Below the pieces are notes generated by a model. That model did not search any database and was not told the origin of the DNA. It saw only the letters and a program-made list of their open reading frames with translations. Shown piece after piece: positions 36,667 to 45,625 of a DNA stretch of 64,000 nt (position 1 is its first letter; each line of letters begins with the position of its first letter). The stretch is taken from positions 3,705,001 to 3,769,000 of the forward strand of contig NZ_CP162004.1 in assembly GCF_040822115.1 (NCBI RefSeq). Reading direction: 5' to 3'. A program made the position numbers and the translations under genes. This stretch comes from Flavobacterium sp. WC2421. Its GTDB lineage: Bacteria > Bacteroidota > Bacteroidia > Flavobacteriales > Flavobacteriaceae.

Positions 36667-39042
36667 ATGCACTATTTTAATAAAAAAACACCCACTTTCT
36701 TATTACTCCTTTGTCTGTCACTAATTTCATTAAATACAGCTTTTGGTCAGCAGCAAAAAACAGCAATAAAAGGAACTGTTTATACCAGCGGTAATAAAGC
36801 GGCTGAAGGAGTATCCATTACCTTGAAAGGAAAAAACAAAACTACCATTACAGATAATGACGGTGTCTTTATTCTAAAAAATTTAAACGAAGGGGAATAC
36901 ACCTTAGTTGTAAGTTTAATTGGAAACAATGATATTGAAAAACGAGTTGCAGTAAAAAATAACGAAACAACCACTGTTGACATTACGCTTTCTCTATCAA
37001 ACAATGAACTGAACCAAGTAGTAATTCTAAGTAATAAAAGTGCTTTTAAAACCAATAGAATTTCTTCCTCGTTGCGTTTACAGTCTCCCATCATTGAAAT
37101 TCCTCAAAACATACAGGTAATCACTGGAAAACTAATTAATGACCAACAAATATTTGACATGTTAGAAGGGGTTACTCGTAACGTAAGTGGTGCTACCAGA
37201 GTAGAGCATTGGGATAATTATGCTAATATAACGATGAGAGGAAGTCAAGTAGCTGCTTTTAGAAACGGTATGAATATGAGTTCCACTTGGGGACCATTAA
37301 CTGAGGATATGAGTATGGTAGAACGTATTGAATTTGTAAAAGGGCCTGCCGGATTTATGCTGGCTAATGGAAATCCAAGTGGTTTTTATAATGTAGTTAC
37401 TAAAAAACCCAGCGGCCGTACAAAAGGAGAAGCGAGTTTGACTTTAGGAAGTTTTGACATGTACAGAGGGACATTAGATTTTGACGGAAAATTAACCAAA
37501 AATGGAAAATTATTGTACCGTATCAATGTAATGGGAGAAAAGAAAAACAGTTACCGTGATTTTGACTTCAATGATCGTTATTCCTTTGCCCCTGTTCTTA
37601 AATATTTGGTTTCAGATAAAACAGCAATTACACTTGAATACACCCAACAATTCTCTAAAGTAAATGCGATAGGAGCTAATTATTTGTTTTCACACAGAGG
37701 ATATGCTGACTTACCCAAAAGTTTCTCCACATCCGAAGCCAATTTAGATCCTACAAAAATGACAGAAAGAAATATTCTTGCTATTGTAGAACATAAAATC
37801 AATTACAATTGGAAATTCACAGCACAAACGTCTTACCTAAATTACCAGCAAGAAGGGATGTCATTGTGGCCAACTGGTTTTGATACTACTAATGATGCAA
37901 TTCTTAAACGTGGTGCTGGTATTTGGGATGTTTTAGGTAAAGTATATGTAGGTCAAGCATTTTTAAATGGTGAAGTTCAAACTGGAGCTATCTCACACAA
38001 AATACTATCAGGCATCGATATGAGCGATAAAACATTCTATCATGACTTTGCACAATCTGTTGCTTTACCCGATTTAGACATTTACAATCCTGTACACGGA
38101 ACACTAGCTGCCTCGCCTACTTTTGACAGAAGCAAAAGCCTAGAAGAAAGAGGTGTTAAATACCAAAATAACTACAAAGCTTTTTATGTGCAAGACGAAT
38201 TGGGGTTTTTAGACAACAAACTGCGATTGACATTAGCAGGAAGATATACTGTACTTAAAGCATATAATGCTTATTCTGGCAACGCTAAAAACAACAAATT
38301 TACGCCAAGAGTGGGATTAAGCTATTCAATTGATAAAAATACATCAGCCTATTTTGTAAACGATCAATCTTTTAATGAAAACTATGGTACAGACTGGCAA
38401 GGAAAATCTTTTAATCCTGAAACAGGTGGAAATATTGAATTTGGCTTAAAAAGAGACTGGTTGAACGGAAAATGGAATTCTGTCGTTTCAGTTTACCAAA
38501 TCACAAAAAATAATGTACTTACAGCTGACCCAGAACACGCTTCAGGAGGGATGCAGTATAGCAGAGAAAGTGGACAACAAAAAGTAAAAGGATTTGAAGT
38601 TGACATTAGAGGTGAAATCGTAAAAAACTTAGACCTTATAGTTAACTATGCCTTTACTGAAGGAAAAACTACTAAAGATACTGATGAATCTATAATAGGA
38701 AACCAAATAGCAGGAACTACCAGACACATTCAAAATACTTGGTTGAATTACAAAGTAGACAGAGGTACTTTGAATGGAGTTGGTTTTTCACTAGGTTATC
38801 AATACCAGATAAAAAGAGCTCCATGGTATATCTCACCAGATAACACTGCTAGTTTACCTGATTATTTCCGATTAGATGGAGGAGTTTCTTACCAAAAAAA
38901 CAAAGTATCTATCAATCTAGTTGTCAATAATATCTTAAATAAATACTTGTATTCTGGAGGCTATTATAGCTATAGTGATATGTATTACTGGCAAGCGGAA
39001 GCGGGTACTAATTTTCGCTTATCAGTTGGATATAAATTTTAA
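36667..39042 (+). CDS. TonB-dependent siderophore receptor 1
   Basis: This 791-aa outer-membrane receptor takes up ferric siderophores with energy from TonB. It has a signal peptide (1-27, ending NTAFG), an N-terminal carboxypeptidase-regulatory-like domain typical of Bacteroidota receptors (about 32-118: GTVYTSGNKAAEGVSITLKG), a plug domain (about 130-260: IEIPQNIQVITGKLINDQQ, ITMRGSQVAAFRNGM, VERIEFVKGPAGFMLANGNP) and a 22-strand barrel ending in LSVGYKF. The plug pattern is that of the FhuA/FhuE/FpvA siderophore group. It is followed by a hairpin and then a PepSY protein gene, with an operator-promoter pair upstream. The specific siderophore is unknown. Confidence 0.92.
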   Translation: MHYFNKKTPTFLLLLCLSLISLNTAFGQQQKTAIKGTVYTSGNKAAEGVSITLKGKNKTTITDNDGVFILKNLNEGEYTLVVSLIGNNDIEKRVAVKNNETTTVDITLSLSNNELNQVVILSNKSAFKTNRISSSLRLQSPIIEIPQNIQVITGKLINDQQIFDMLEGVTRNVSGATRVEHWDNYANITMRGSQVAAFRNGMNMSSTWGPLTEDMSMVERIEFVKGPAGFMLANGNPSGFYNVVTKKPSGRTKGEASLTLGSFDMYRGTLDFDGKLTKNGKLLYRINVMGEKKNSYRDFDFNDRYSFAPVLKYLVSDKTAITLEYTQQFSKVNAIGANYLFSHRGYADLPKSFSTSEANLDPTKMTERNILAIVEHKINYNWKFTAQTSYLNYQQEGMSLWPTGFDTTNDAILKRGAGIWDVLGKVYVGQAFLNGEVQTGAISHKILSGIDMSDKTFYHDFAQSVALPDLDIYNPVHGTLAASPTFDRSKSLEERGVKYQNNYKAFYVQDELGFLDNKLRLTLAGRYTVLKAYNAYSGNAKNNKFTPRVGLSYSIDKNTSAYFVNDQSFNENYGTDWQGKSFNPETGGNIEFGLKRDWLNGKWNSVVSVYQITKNNVLTADPEHASGGMQYSRESGQQKVKGFEVDIRGEIVKNLDLIVNYAFTEGKTTKDTDESIIGNQIAGTTRHIQNTWLNYKVDRGTLNGVGFSLGYQYQIKRAPWYISPDNTASLPDYFRLDGGVSYQKNKVSINLVVNNILNKYLYSGGYYSYSDMYYWQAEAGTNFRLSVGYKF

Positions 39043-39078
39043 AGTTAGTTCGTTTTGTTTCAGTTTTGTTTAATTAAG

Positions 39079-39103
39079 CTCCTCATTTCGGTGAGGAGTT
39101 TTA
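39079..39103 (+). terminator. Hairpin between receptor 1 and its PepSY partner gene
   Basis: CTCCTCA and TGAGGAG pair around a 6-nt loop followed by TTTTA. It could terminate part of the transcription, making the downstream PepSY gene less expressed than the receptor. Confidence 0.65.
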
Positions 39104-39113
39104 TTCTTATCTA

Positions 39114-40244
39114 ATGAAAAATAATAATTTAAAAAAAGGAATAGGGAAAATACACTTATGGTTGGGTTTATCTTCGGGCATAATTGTATTTATCATTGCT
39201 ATTACAGGTTGTTTGTATGCTTTTCAAGAAGAAATTCAAAACCTGACTGAGGAATATCGTTTTGTCCCAGAACAACAATCTCCTTTTTTGCCTCCATCTC
39301 AATTACTCAAAATTGCCCAGAAGCAACTACCTACCAAAACGATTCACGCTTTAAAATACAATAGAAAAACAGATGCTGCAGAAGCCATTTTTTTTCATTA
39401 TGAGCCTACTTATTATTACACCACGTACTTAAACCCCTATTCTGGAAAAGTATTGAAAACAGTCGATAATGAAACTGGTTTTTTTCATTTCATTTTAGAC
39501 GGACACTACTACTTATGGCTACCAGATCAAATTGGGCAAGTTGTAGTTGCCTCAGCTACTTTACTATTCCTAATTCTCATCATTTCAGGATTTATATTAT
39601 GGTACCCTAAAAACAAAAATGCAGCCAAACAGCGTTTCACTTTCAAGTGGAAAAAAGGGATGAAATGGAAACGAAAAAATTACGATTTACATAACATTAC
39701 TGGATTTTATGTTTTGCTGATTGCCTTCATTTTTGCGGTAACAGGATTAATATGGGGATTTCAATGGTTTGCTTTTTCTTATTATAAAGTTTTAGGGGGC
39801 GAAAAATCCTTAGTTTATGTCGAGCCAATTTCTAAAATAGAAAAAGGACCAAAAAATGCTCCAGCTTCACCTCTAGATATTATCTGGGAAAAAATGAAAA
39901 TAGAACATCCCAAAGCCGAATCTATAGAATTACATCCTCCAGAAAATGATAATTCCTCTATAGCAGTAAATATAAATAGTGATAAAGAAACCTACAGTAA
40001 AATAGACTACCGCTATTTTGATCAATACTCCTTAAAAGAAATTAAGGTCAACCACATTTGGGGAAGAAAAAAGGATGCTAAACTTGCAGATACCCTAACG
40101 AAAATGAATTATGACATTCATACTGGTGGCATCTTTGGCCTAGCCGGAAAAGTATTTGCTTTTCTAATTAGCTTATTAATAGCCAGCTTACCCGTTACAG
40201 GAACTTTAATTTGGTGGGGGAAAAATAAGAAACAAAAAAACTAA
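39114..40244 (+). CDS. PepSY-domain inner-membrane protein (ferric-siderophore reductase-like)
   Basis: This 376-aa protein has four transmembrane helices: one near 18-40 (LSSGIIVFIIAITGCLYAFQE), one near 143-165, one near 196-220 (GFYVLLIAFIFAVTGLIWGF) and one near 350-370. Two PepSY-like periplasmic regions lie between them, and conserved His (IHLWLG, DLHNITG, DIHTGG) in or near membranes suggest heme or metal ligation. Proteins of this family (PiuB/FegB type) accompany siderophore receptors and are thought to reduce ferric siderophores. It lies 71 bp after receptor 1. Confidence 0.88.
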   Translation: MKNNNLKKGIGKIHLWLGLSSGIIVFIIAITGCLYAFQEEIQNLTEEYRFVPEQQSPFLPPSQLLKIAQKQLPTKTIHALKYNRKTDAAEAIFFHYEPTYYYTTYLNPYSGKVLKTVDNETGFFHFILDGHYYLWLPDQIGQVVVASATLLFLILIISGFILWYPKNKNAAKQRFTFKWKKGMKWKRKNYDLHNITGFYVLLIAFIFAVTGLIWGFQWFAFSYYKVLGGEKSLVYVEPISKIEKGPKNAPASPLDIIWEKMKIEHPKAESIELHPPENDNSSIAVNINSDKETYSKIDYRYFDQYSLKEIKVNHIWGRKKDAKLADTLTKMNYDIHTGGIFGLAGKVFAFLISLLIASLPVTGTLIWWGKNKKQKN

Positions 40245-40332
40245 AATTACGTAATTATACATTTTTGTCATCCAATAAAAATAGTAGATGACTAACAATC
40301 AAATTCTTAAAAAAAAATTAAAATAATTATTG

Positions 40333-40349
40333 ATATTTAATCTAAATAA
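40333..40349. promoter_or_regulatory. Palindromic operator before siderophore receptor 2
   Basis: ATATTTA-ATC-TAAATAA is an inverted repeat with one mismatch and ends 3 bp before the -33 TTG, exactly as for receptor 1. A further TCTAAATAA half-site lies just before the ATG (40402-40410). Confidence 0.65.
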
Positions 40350-40352
40350 GCT

Positions 40353-40382
40353 TTGTCAATTCAAAATCAGATTATATATTTG
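40353..40382 (+). promoter_or_regulatory. Promoter of siderophore receptor 2
   Basis: TTG at 40353-40355 and TATATTTG at 40375-40382 are 19 bp apart, the Bacteroidota consensus. The start codon at 40412 is 29 bp downstream. Confidence 0.78.
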
Positions 40383-40411
40383 CACCGTTATTTTTAATAA
40401 ATCTAAATAAA

Positions 40412-42814
40412 ATGAAAGCTCAACTTAGAATCATAGCATTATTATTATTTGCAACTCTTTTTGTAAACGCACAAGAAAAAGGAATTATACAAGGAAAAAT
40501 AGTTTCTGCTGATGGATATCCTTTGAAAGAAATTGTAATTAAATTAGCAAAAGGAGCTTATACAAGTGAAACAAATAATGATGGAACCTTTAGATTTGAT
40601 AATTTCCCCGTAGGTATTCATACCTTAACAATTGAGGGAGAAGGATTAAAAAAACAATCCAAAGAAATTAAAGTATCCCCAAATACAGTGACCTACGTAG
40701 AGTTCAAATTAAATGAAAACATTGAATCCTTACAAGAAATTGTAATTGTATTTAAAGGAAGTACCAATAAGAAAAAAGAAAATGTACTTTCTGGACTATC
40801 GTTAAAACCATTAGATATCCCTCAAAGTATTCAGATAATTGGTAATGAAATCATCACACAACAACAAGCCATCCGATTAAGTGATGTTATAAAAAATGTA
40901 AATGGTGCCTATGTAGGCTCCGCTCGTGGTGGTGCTCAAGAATCCATCTGGTCTAGAGGATATGATATGACGGCAAACAATATGTTTAAAAATGGGTTCC
41001 GTTTTAGTGGCGGATCTGTTCCCGAAGTATCATCTTTAGAAAAAGTAGAGATTTTAAAAGGAAGTGCCGCTCTTTTATTTGGAAATGTAGCTCCAGGAGG
41101 AATTATGAACATGGTGACTAAAAAACCTTCATTCGAAAAAGGAGGAGAAATAAGCATGCAAGCAGGTAGTTTTGCTTTCTATAAACCCTCTATTGATATT
41201 TACGGTCCTTTAAACAGCTATATTGCATACCGATTTACAGGATCTTATGAAAACTCTGAAAGTTTTAGAGATGTGGTAAAAAAAGAACGCTATTATATTA
41301 ATCCTTCGTTCCTTTTCAAAGTTAGTGATAAAACGGAGATTGTATTACAAGGTGATTACCTACATGATAATTGGACACCCGATTTTGGTACAGGAATCAT
41401 AGGAAAAGAAATTGCCGATGTACCTCGTAGTACTTATTTAGGAGCGACATGGTCTAATGGACAAACAAGACAATCTAGTGTATCTGGATTAGTAAAGCAT
41501 GAGTTTAACAAAGATTGGAAATTAAATTTCAATACCTCTTTTCAAGATTACAACAGAATTTCAAAAGGGACAGAGCGTATTCAACCAGCCGATAATGGAG
41601 ATTGGAGCAGACCACTGGGACAAAACAAAAACCTGGAACAAAATATTGGTCAACAAATTAATCTACAAGGTTGTTTTACTACTGGAAGTGTAAAACACCA
41701 ATTGTTTACAGGAGTTGATTTTGAAAACTCATTTGCACAAGCGTATCGATTTAGCTTCTCCCCCTCTACTTACGGATCTGGAAATATTTTTGATTTCGAA
41801 AATTTTGATCAAGGTGGTGCTATTCCAGAAGGAGATATTACTAGAATCGTAAAAACAAACACGAATAGTTTTGGAGTATATGCACAAGATTTGATTTCGA
41901 TTACAGATAAATTTAAAGTATTAGCAGGATTACGTTGGTCATGGCAAGAATCACAAGCAACCACTCATGATTATACTACAACACCTATCACTATCACAGA
42001 AGATCAAATAAGAAATGATCAAGCCTTTACTCCTAAGTTAGGATTGGTATTTCAACCAACCAAAGACCTGTCATTGTTTGCGAGCTATTCGAATTCATTC
42101 ACACCAAATTCAGGAACTACAGTTGATGGAAAAGTAATAAAACCCTCTTTGATTGATCAATATGAGGCGGGAATTAAAAAAGATTTCTGGAAAGGTTTAT
42201 TGAGCGCTAATGTTACTGTCTATCAAATTACCAATAGCAATTTAGCGCAAACGGCTGAATTCAAAGCCGATGGTACTTTTAATACAGATACTTCAATAAA
42301 AGTATTAAGCGGGGAAACAACTAGTAAGGGAATCGAAATTGATATTACTGCAAGACCAACTGATGGATTAAATATCAATGCAGGTTACAGCTACAATGAT
42401 ATGCGATACACTAAAACATCAGGCCTTAACGGAAGTTTTATTGAAGGGGATCGTTTAGCAAGAACACCTGCTAATACTGCCAACTTGAGCTTCTTCTATA
42501 CGTTACAATCAGGATTGTTAAAAGGAGTTTCTATAGGAGCAATTGGAAACTATATAGGAAAACGTGTGGGTGGATGGAACAACCAAATTCTTATTGATGC
42601 CAATACACAAGAACAAACTATAAGAGACAGACAAATCCCTCTTGGTGATTACACAACAGTAGATGTATCTGCAGGTTACGAATGGGGTAAATTTTCAATC
42701 CTTTGTAAATTATCAAATGTTGCTAATGTATTGGCTTATACAGTACATGAAAATTATAGTGTAAATCCCATTGGACCTCGTCAAGTAATGACTTCATTAA
42801 AATATAAATTTTAA
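40412..42814 (+). CDS. TonB-dependent siderophore receptor 2
   Basis: This 800-aa receptor has a signal peptide (1-20, ending VNAQ), a carboxypeptidase-regulatory-like domain (about 25-105: GKIVSADGYPLKEIVIKLAK), a plug (LKPLDIPQSIQIIGNEII, SRGYDMTANNMFKNGFR, VEILKGSAALLFGNVAPGG) and a barrel ending in LKYKF. It falls in the same siderophore-receptor group as the gene at 36667 but the two are diverged, so they probably take up different siderophores. It has its own promoter and operator and is followed after 44 bp by a short PepSY-associated gene. Confidence 0.93.
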   Translation: MKAQLRIIALLLFATLFVNAQEKGIIQGKIVSADGYPLKEIVIKLAKGAYTSETNNDGTFRFDNFPVGIHTLTIEGEGLKKQSKEIKVSPNTVTYVEFKLNENIESLQEIVIVFKGSTNKKKENVLSGLSLKPLDIPQSIQIIGNEIITQQQAIRLSDVIKNVNGAYVGSARGGAQESIWSRGYDMTANNMFKNGFRFSGGSVPEVSSLEKVEILKGSAALLFGNVAPGGIMNMVTKKPSFEKGGEISMQAGSFAFYKPSIDIYGPLNSYIAYRFTGSYENSESFRDVVKKERYYINPSFLFKVSDKTEIVLQGDYLHDNWTPDFGTGIIGKEIADVPRSTYLGATWSNGQTRQSSVSGLVKHEFNKDWKLNFNTSFQDYNRISKGTERIQPADNGDWSRPLGQNKNLEQNIGQQINLQGCFTTGSVKHQLFTGVDFENSFAQAYRFSFSPSTYGSGNIFDFENFDQGGAIPEGDITRIVKTNTNSFGVYAQDLISITDKFKVLAGLRWSWQESQATTHDYTTTPITITEDQIRNDQAFTPKLGLVFQPTKDLSLFASYSNSFTPNSGTTVDGKVIKPSLIDQYEAGIKKDFWKGLLSANVTVYQITNSNLAQTAEFKADGTFNTDTSIKVLSGETTSKGIEIDITARPTDGLNINAGYSYNDMRYTKTSGLNGSFIEGDRLARTPANTANLSFFYTLQSGLLKGVSIGAIGNYIGKRVGGWNNQILIDANTQEQTIRDRQIPLGDYTTVDVSAGYEWGKFSILCKLSNVANVLAYTVHENYSVNPIGPRQVMTSLKYKF

Positions 42815-42858
42815 ACAATCCCTTTTATCTCTTTTTACTTTTAAAAAGAACTAGAACT

Positions 42859-43407
42859 ATGAAAAAAATCAATTTCAGAAATTTACACCGCGACTTAGGT
42901 TATTTCTACATCGGGTTAATTGTTTCCTTTGCTTTATCAGGACTTATGATGAATCACAGAGAATCTTGGCATCCTGAAAAATATACTACCCAAACAAAAG
43001 CAATTGAAGTTCCACTTCCAGAAGAAAGTGGGTTAAACGAAGATTTTGCTAAGGACTTAGGTAAAAAATTAGGAATTGAAGACAAAATGAGACGTCAAAT
43101 GGTTCGAAAAGGAACTTATAAAATTTCATTTGAAAGTCATGATGTCGAAATAGACATGAAAACAGGAAAAGGGGAAATTGTTTCTTTCTTTAAAACCCCC
43201 ATAATAAGTCAATCAATGACATTGCACAAGAATACGTCCAATTTTTGGATTTATTATTCCGATATTTTTGCGATAAGCCTAATTATTATTGCCTTAACTG
43301 GAACTATAATGATAAAAGCAGGTAAATTCAGTTGGAAAAATAGAGGTTGGAAACTAGCAGTAGCTGGTGTTGTATTTCCTTTATTATTCTTGTTTTTATT
43401 TAGTTAG
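42859..43407 (+). CDS. Short PepSY-associated membrane protein
   Basis: This 182-aa protein has a first membrane helix near 15-30 (LGYFYIGLIVSFALSGLMMNH), a periplasmic PepSY-like region (about 32-128), and two C-terminal helices (135-152, 165-181). His10 (NLHRDLG), His33 and His121 (LHKNTSNFW) are typical positions for the PepSY-associated TM family. It follows receptor 2 by 44 bp in a probable operon and likely assists iron release from the siderophore, as the larger partner does after receptor 1. Confidence 0.85.
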   Translation: MKKINFRNLHRDLGYFYIGLIVSFALSGLMMNHRESWHPEKYTTQTKAIEVPLPEESGLNEDFAKDLGKKLGIEDKMRRQMVRKGTYKISFESHDVEIDMKTGKGEIVSFFKTPIISQSMTLHKNTSNFWIYYSDIFAISLIIIALTGTIMIKAGKFSWKNRGWKLAVAGVVFPLLFLFLFS

Positions 43408-43426
43408 CATTTTTGAAAAAAATAAG

Positions 43427-43456
43427 TAAACCCCGTTTAGCAATAGGCGGGTTTTT
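43427..43456 (+). terminator. Terminator of the receptor 2 operon
   Basis: AAACCCCG pairs (with one bulge) with CGGGTTT and is followed by a T run, about 20 bp after the PepSY stop codon. Confidence 0.75.
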
Positions 43457-43618
43457 TGCTTTTAAGAAGAATACAAATTTTTAGTATATTTGGCTCAAAT
43501 AATACTTTTTCTTACAAACTTAACATCGTAAAAGTGAATAGATAATAAGTATCATAATCTTTTTTAGGCTAAGACTAGTTACACTTCTACTGCTACAGCT
43601 ATTAAAAACTAAATTGCT

Positions 43619-44941
43619 ATGACAAAATCAAAAAAAAACCAATTGAAAAAAAGCTTAGGCTTGGGTTTTGGAATTGCAATATTAATTGGAGGTACCATCG
43701 GAGTAGGAATACTGAGAACACCAGGTGCCATCGCGGGCATGTTGGACAATTATTGGCTTATCATTAGCTGTTGGTTTTTAGGCGGACTTTATATCTTAGT
43801 TGGCGCAAATTCCTATGCAGAATTAGCTACTATGCTTCCCAAAGCTGGTGGATCATACAATTACATAAAAAGAGCTTTTGGTGATTATGCCGGTTTTTTA
43901 TCTGGCTGGTTTGACTACATTACTAATGTGGTCCCTCCCGCTTTTTATTGTATCGTAATTAGTGAATATCTAGTTATTTTATTTCCGAGTCTTGAAAGTC
44001 AAACAACAGTAATAGCCATCGGTTTTCTAGTCGCCTTTACCTTATTACACGTCAGCGGAGTAAAAAATGGCAGTTTCATACAAAAAATGACAAGTATAAT
44101 AAAAGTCCTGTTTTTTGTTGCCTTAATTGTTGCTTGTTTTATCTATTCGGGATTTAAATTTAATCCTATTGAAAAAGATACTCCTTTCTTTGAAATGGGA
44201 ATTGTTTTCGGTTTCTTTAAATCACTACAATTAATTATTGGTACTTATGATGGCTGGTACGCTGTTTGCTTTTTTGCTGAAGAAGATAAAAACCCAAGTA
44301 AAAACATCCCCAAATCTTTATATACTGGAGCTATAATAGTTATAGTAATATATATATTGATAAATATGGCATTCTTTCAAGTATTGCCCGTTTCAGCATT
44401 GGCTAATTCTCCATTAGTAGCTTCAGATGTTGCTAAAGTTGTGTTTGGACACAATGGTTCAATAATAGTCACTGTCATTGCCATTTTTTCTTTAATTAGC
44501 ATTCTGAATGCCTATATGATGATACCTGCTCGCATACTATTTGGATTGAGTCGCGATGGCTTTTTTACACAAAAAGGAACTAGAATAAATAAGGGTGGCA
44601 CCCCAATTGTGGCGCTTTTAATCTCTTCATTATTTAGTCTATTCTTGATTAGTATAGGTTCATTTGAAATATTGTTTTCGTTTGGAACCTTCATGTCTGT
44701 CATTGTTTGGGGATTGGCCTATTGCTCACTAATGAAATTAAGAACCAAAGAACCCAATTTACCAAGACCTTATTTATCTTGGGGGTATCCATGGACATCG
44801 ATATTGATGATTATAGCCACCTTAACTTTGTTAATAGGCTTTGCCTACAGCGACACTAAAAACTTTGTAATTATTATAATTATTGCTGTACTATCCTATC
44901 CAACTTTCTTACTTATTGATCGTACAAATAAAAAAGAGTGA
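43619..44941 (+). CDS. APC-superfamily amino-acid permease
   Basis: This 440-aa inner-membrane carrier has about 12 transmembrane helices. TM1 carries the unwound substrate-binding motif GGTIGVGILRTPG (about 23-35), and the conserved AELATMLPKAGGSYNYIKRAFG follows (about 68-89), typical of LAT/APC amino-acid exchangers. A second signature is EEDKNPSKNIPKSL. The substrate is not predictable beyond amino acids or related amines. It is a single gene 160 bp after the preceding terminator. Confidence 0.92.
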   Translation: MTKSKKNQLKKSLGLGFGIAILIGGTIGVGILRTPGAIAGMLDNYWLIISCWFLGGLYILVGANSYAELATMLPKAGGSYNYIKRAFGDYAGFLSGWFDYITNVVPPAFYCIVISEYLVILFPSLESQTTVIAIGFLVAFTLLHVSGVKNGSFIQKMTSIIKVLFFVALIVACFIYSGFKFNPIEKDTPFFEMGIVFGFFKSLQLIIGTYDGWYAVCFFAEEDKNPSKNIPKSLYTGAIIVIVIYILINMAFFQVLPVSALANSPLVASDVAKVVFGHNGSIIVTVIAIFSLISILNAYMMIPARILFGLSRDGFFTQKGTRINKGGTPIVALLISSLFSLFLISIGSFEILFSFGTFMSVIVWGLAYCSLMKLRTKEPNLPRPYLSWGYPWTSILMIIATLTLLIGFAYSDTKNFVIIIIIAVLSYPTFLLIDRTNKKE

Positions 44942-45008
44942 TTTCTAAAATCCTAAAACTGAAAACTCCAGTTTTAAAAGCATTAATAATCGAGTAGTAT
45001 TAAAAAAT

Positions 45009-45383
45009 TTATTTCATAAAAATCCCGTTCTCTTCCAGTAATTCTACTAGGCTAGTATGTTCATTAGGCTCATATTTTTCAATACCACTTTGATACCATT
45101 TTGAAATTATATTGATTTGATAAGCCGTGTATTCATCGGCATCTATAGGTAAACCGAACATGCCTGCAATAAGGAAATCTTCTAAAACTTTTTCAGTAAC
45201 AATCCGATTTGGAATTCCGTTACTAATACATCCATTCATTCGTTCATAGTCTAAACGTCCTGATTTAAATCCAGCAATAAAACCTGCCTTTTTTGTACCA
45301 CTAAATGGCAACAAAGGGTCTAAACCTATTGAATATCCGTCAAAATAATCTTTTCTGTAAGTGGAACTAAATATTTTTTTCAT
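45009..45383 (-). CDS. Conserved hypothetical protein, 124 aa
   Basis: This small cytoplasmic-looking protein is not recognised. It opens MKKIFSSTYRKDYFDGYSIG and contains a Gly-rich segment (FSGTKKAGFIAGFKSGRLDY, about 27-46) and a helical acidic C-terminal half (VTEKVLEDFLIAGMFGLPID, YQINIISKWYQSGIE). The arrangement of GY, GF and aromatic residues recalls immunity or small regulatory proteins, but no family can be named. No toxin partner is adjacent; neighbours are an amino-acid permease (convergent) and valS. Confidence 0.65.
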   Translation of the reverse strand: MKKIFSSTYRKDYFDGYSIGLDPLLPFSGTKKAGFIAGFKSGRLDYERMNGCISNGIPNRIVTEKVLEDFLIAGMFGLPIDADEYTAYQINIISKWYQSGIEKYEPNEHTSLVELLEENGIFMK

Positions 45384-45570
45384 TGGTAGTAAATGTGGTA
45401 TTTAATAATTACTGTACAAAAATATTAACAATTTGTCCGTAAATACGCATAAATCGTTTAAAGGAAAAAATACCCTTTAAAATACAATCACTATGATGTT
45501 CGTCGATAAAATAGGGCTACCATCTATTTGATTACACTTATTAAATGAGTTCGTTTTGCAATAAATCTAA

Positions 45571-45603
45571 AAAACCCATCTCATTTTAAATGAGATGGGT
45601 TTT
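45571..45603. terminator. Terminator after valS
   Basis: A perfect 13-bp stem (AAAACCCATCTCA/TGAGATGGGTTTT) with a TTTTAAA loop lies 23 bp past the valS stop on the minus strand. Confidence 0.9.
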
Positions 45604-45625
45604 AAATTGAGTTATCTGCTTCCCT

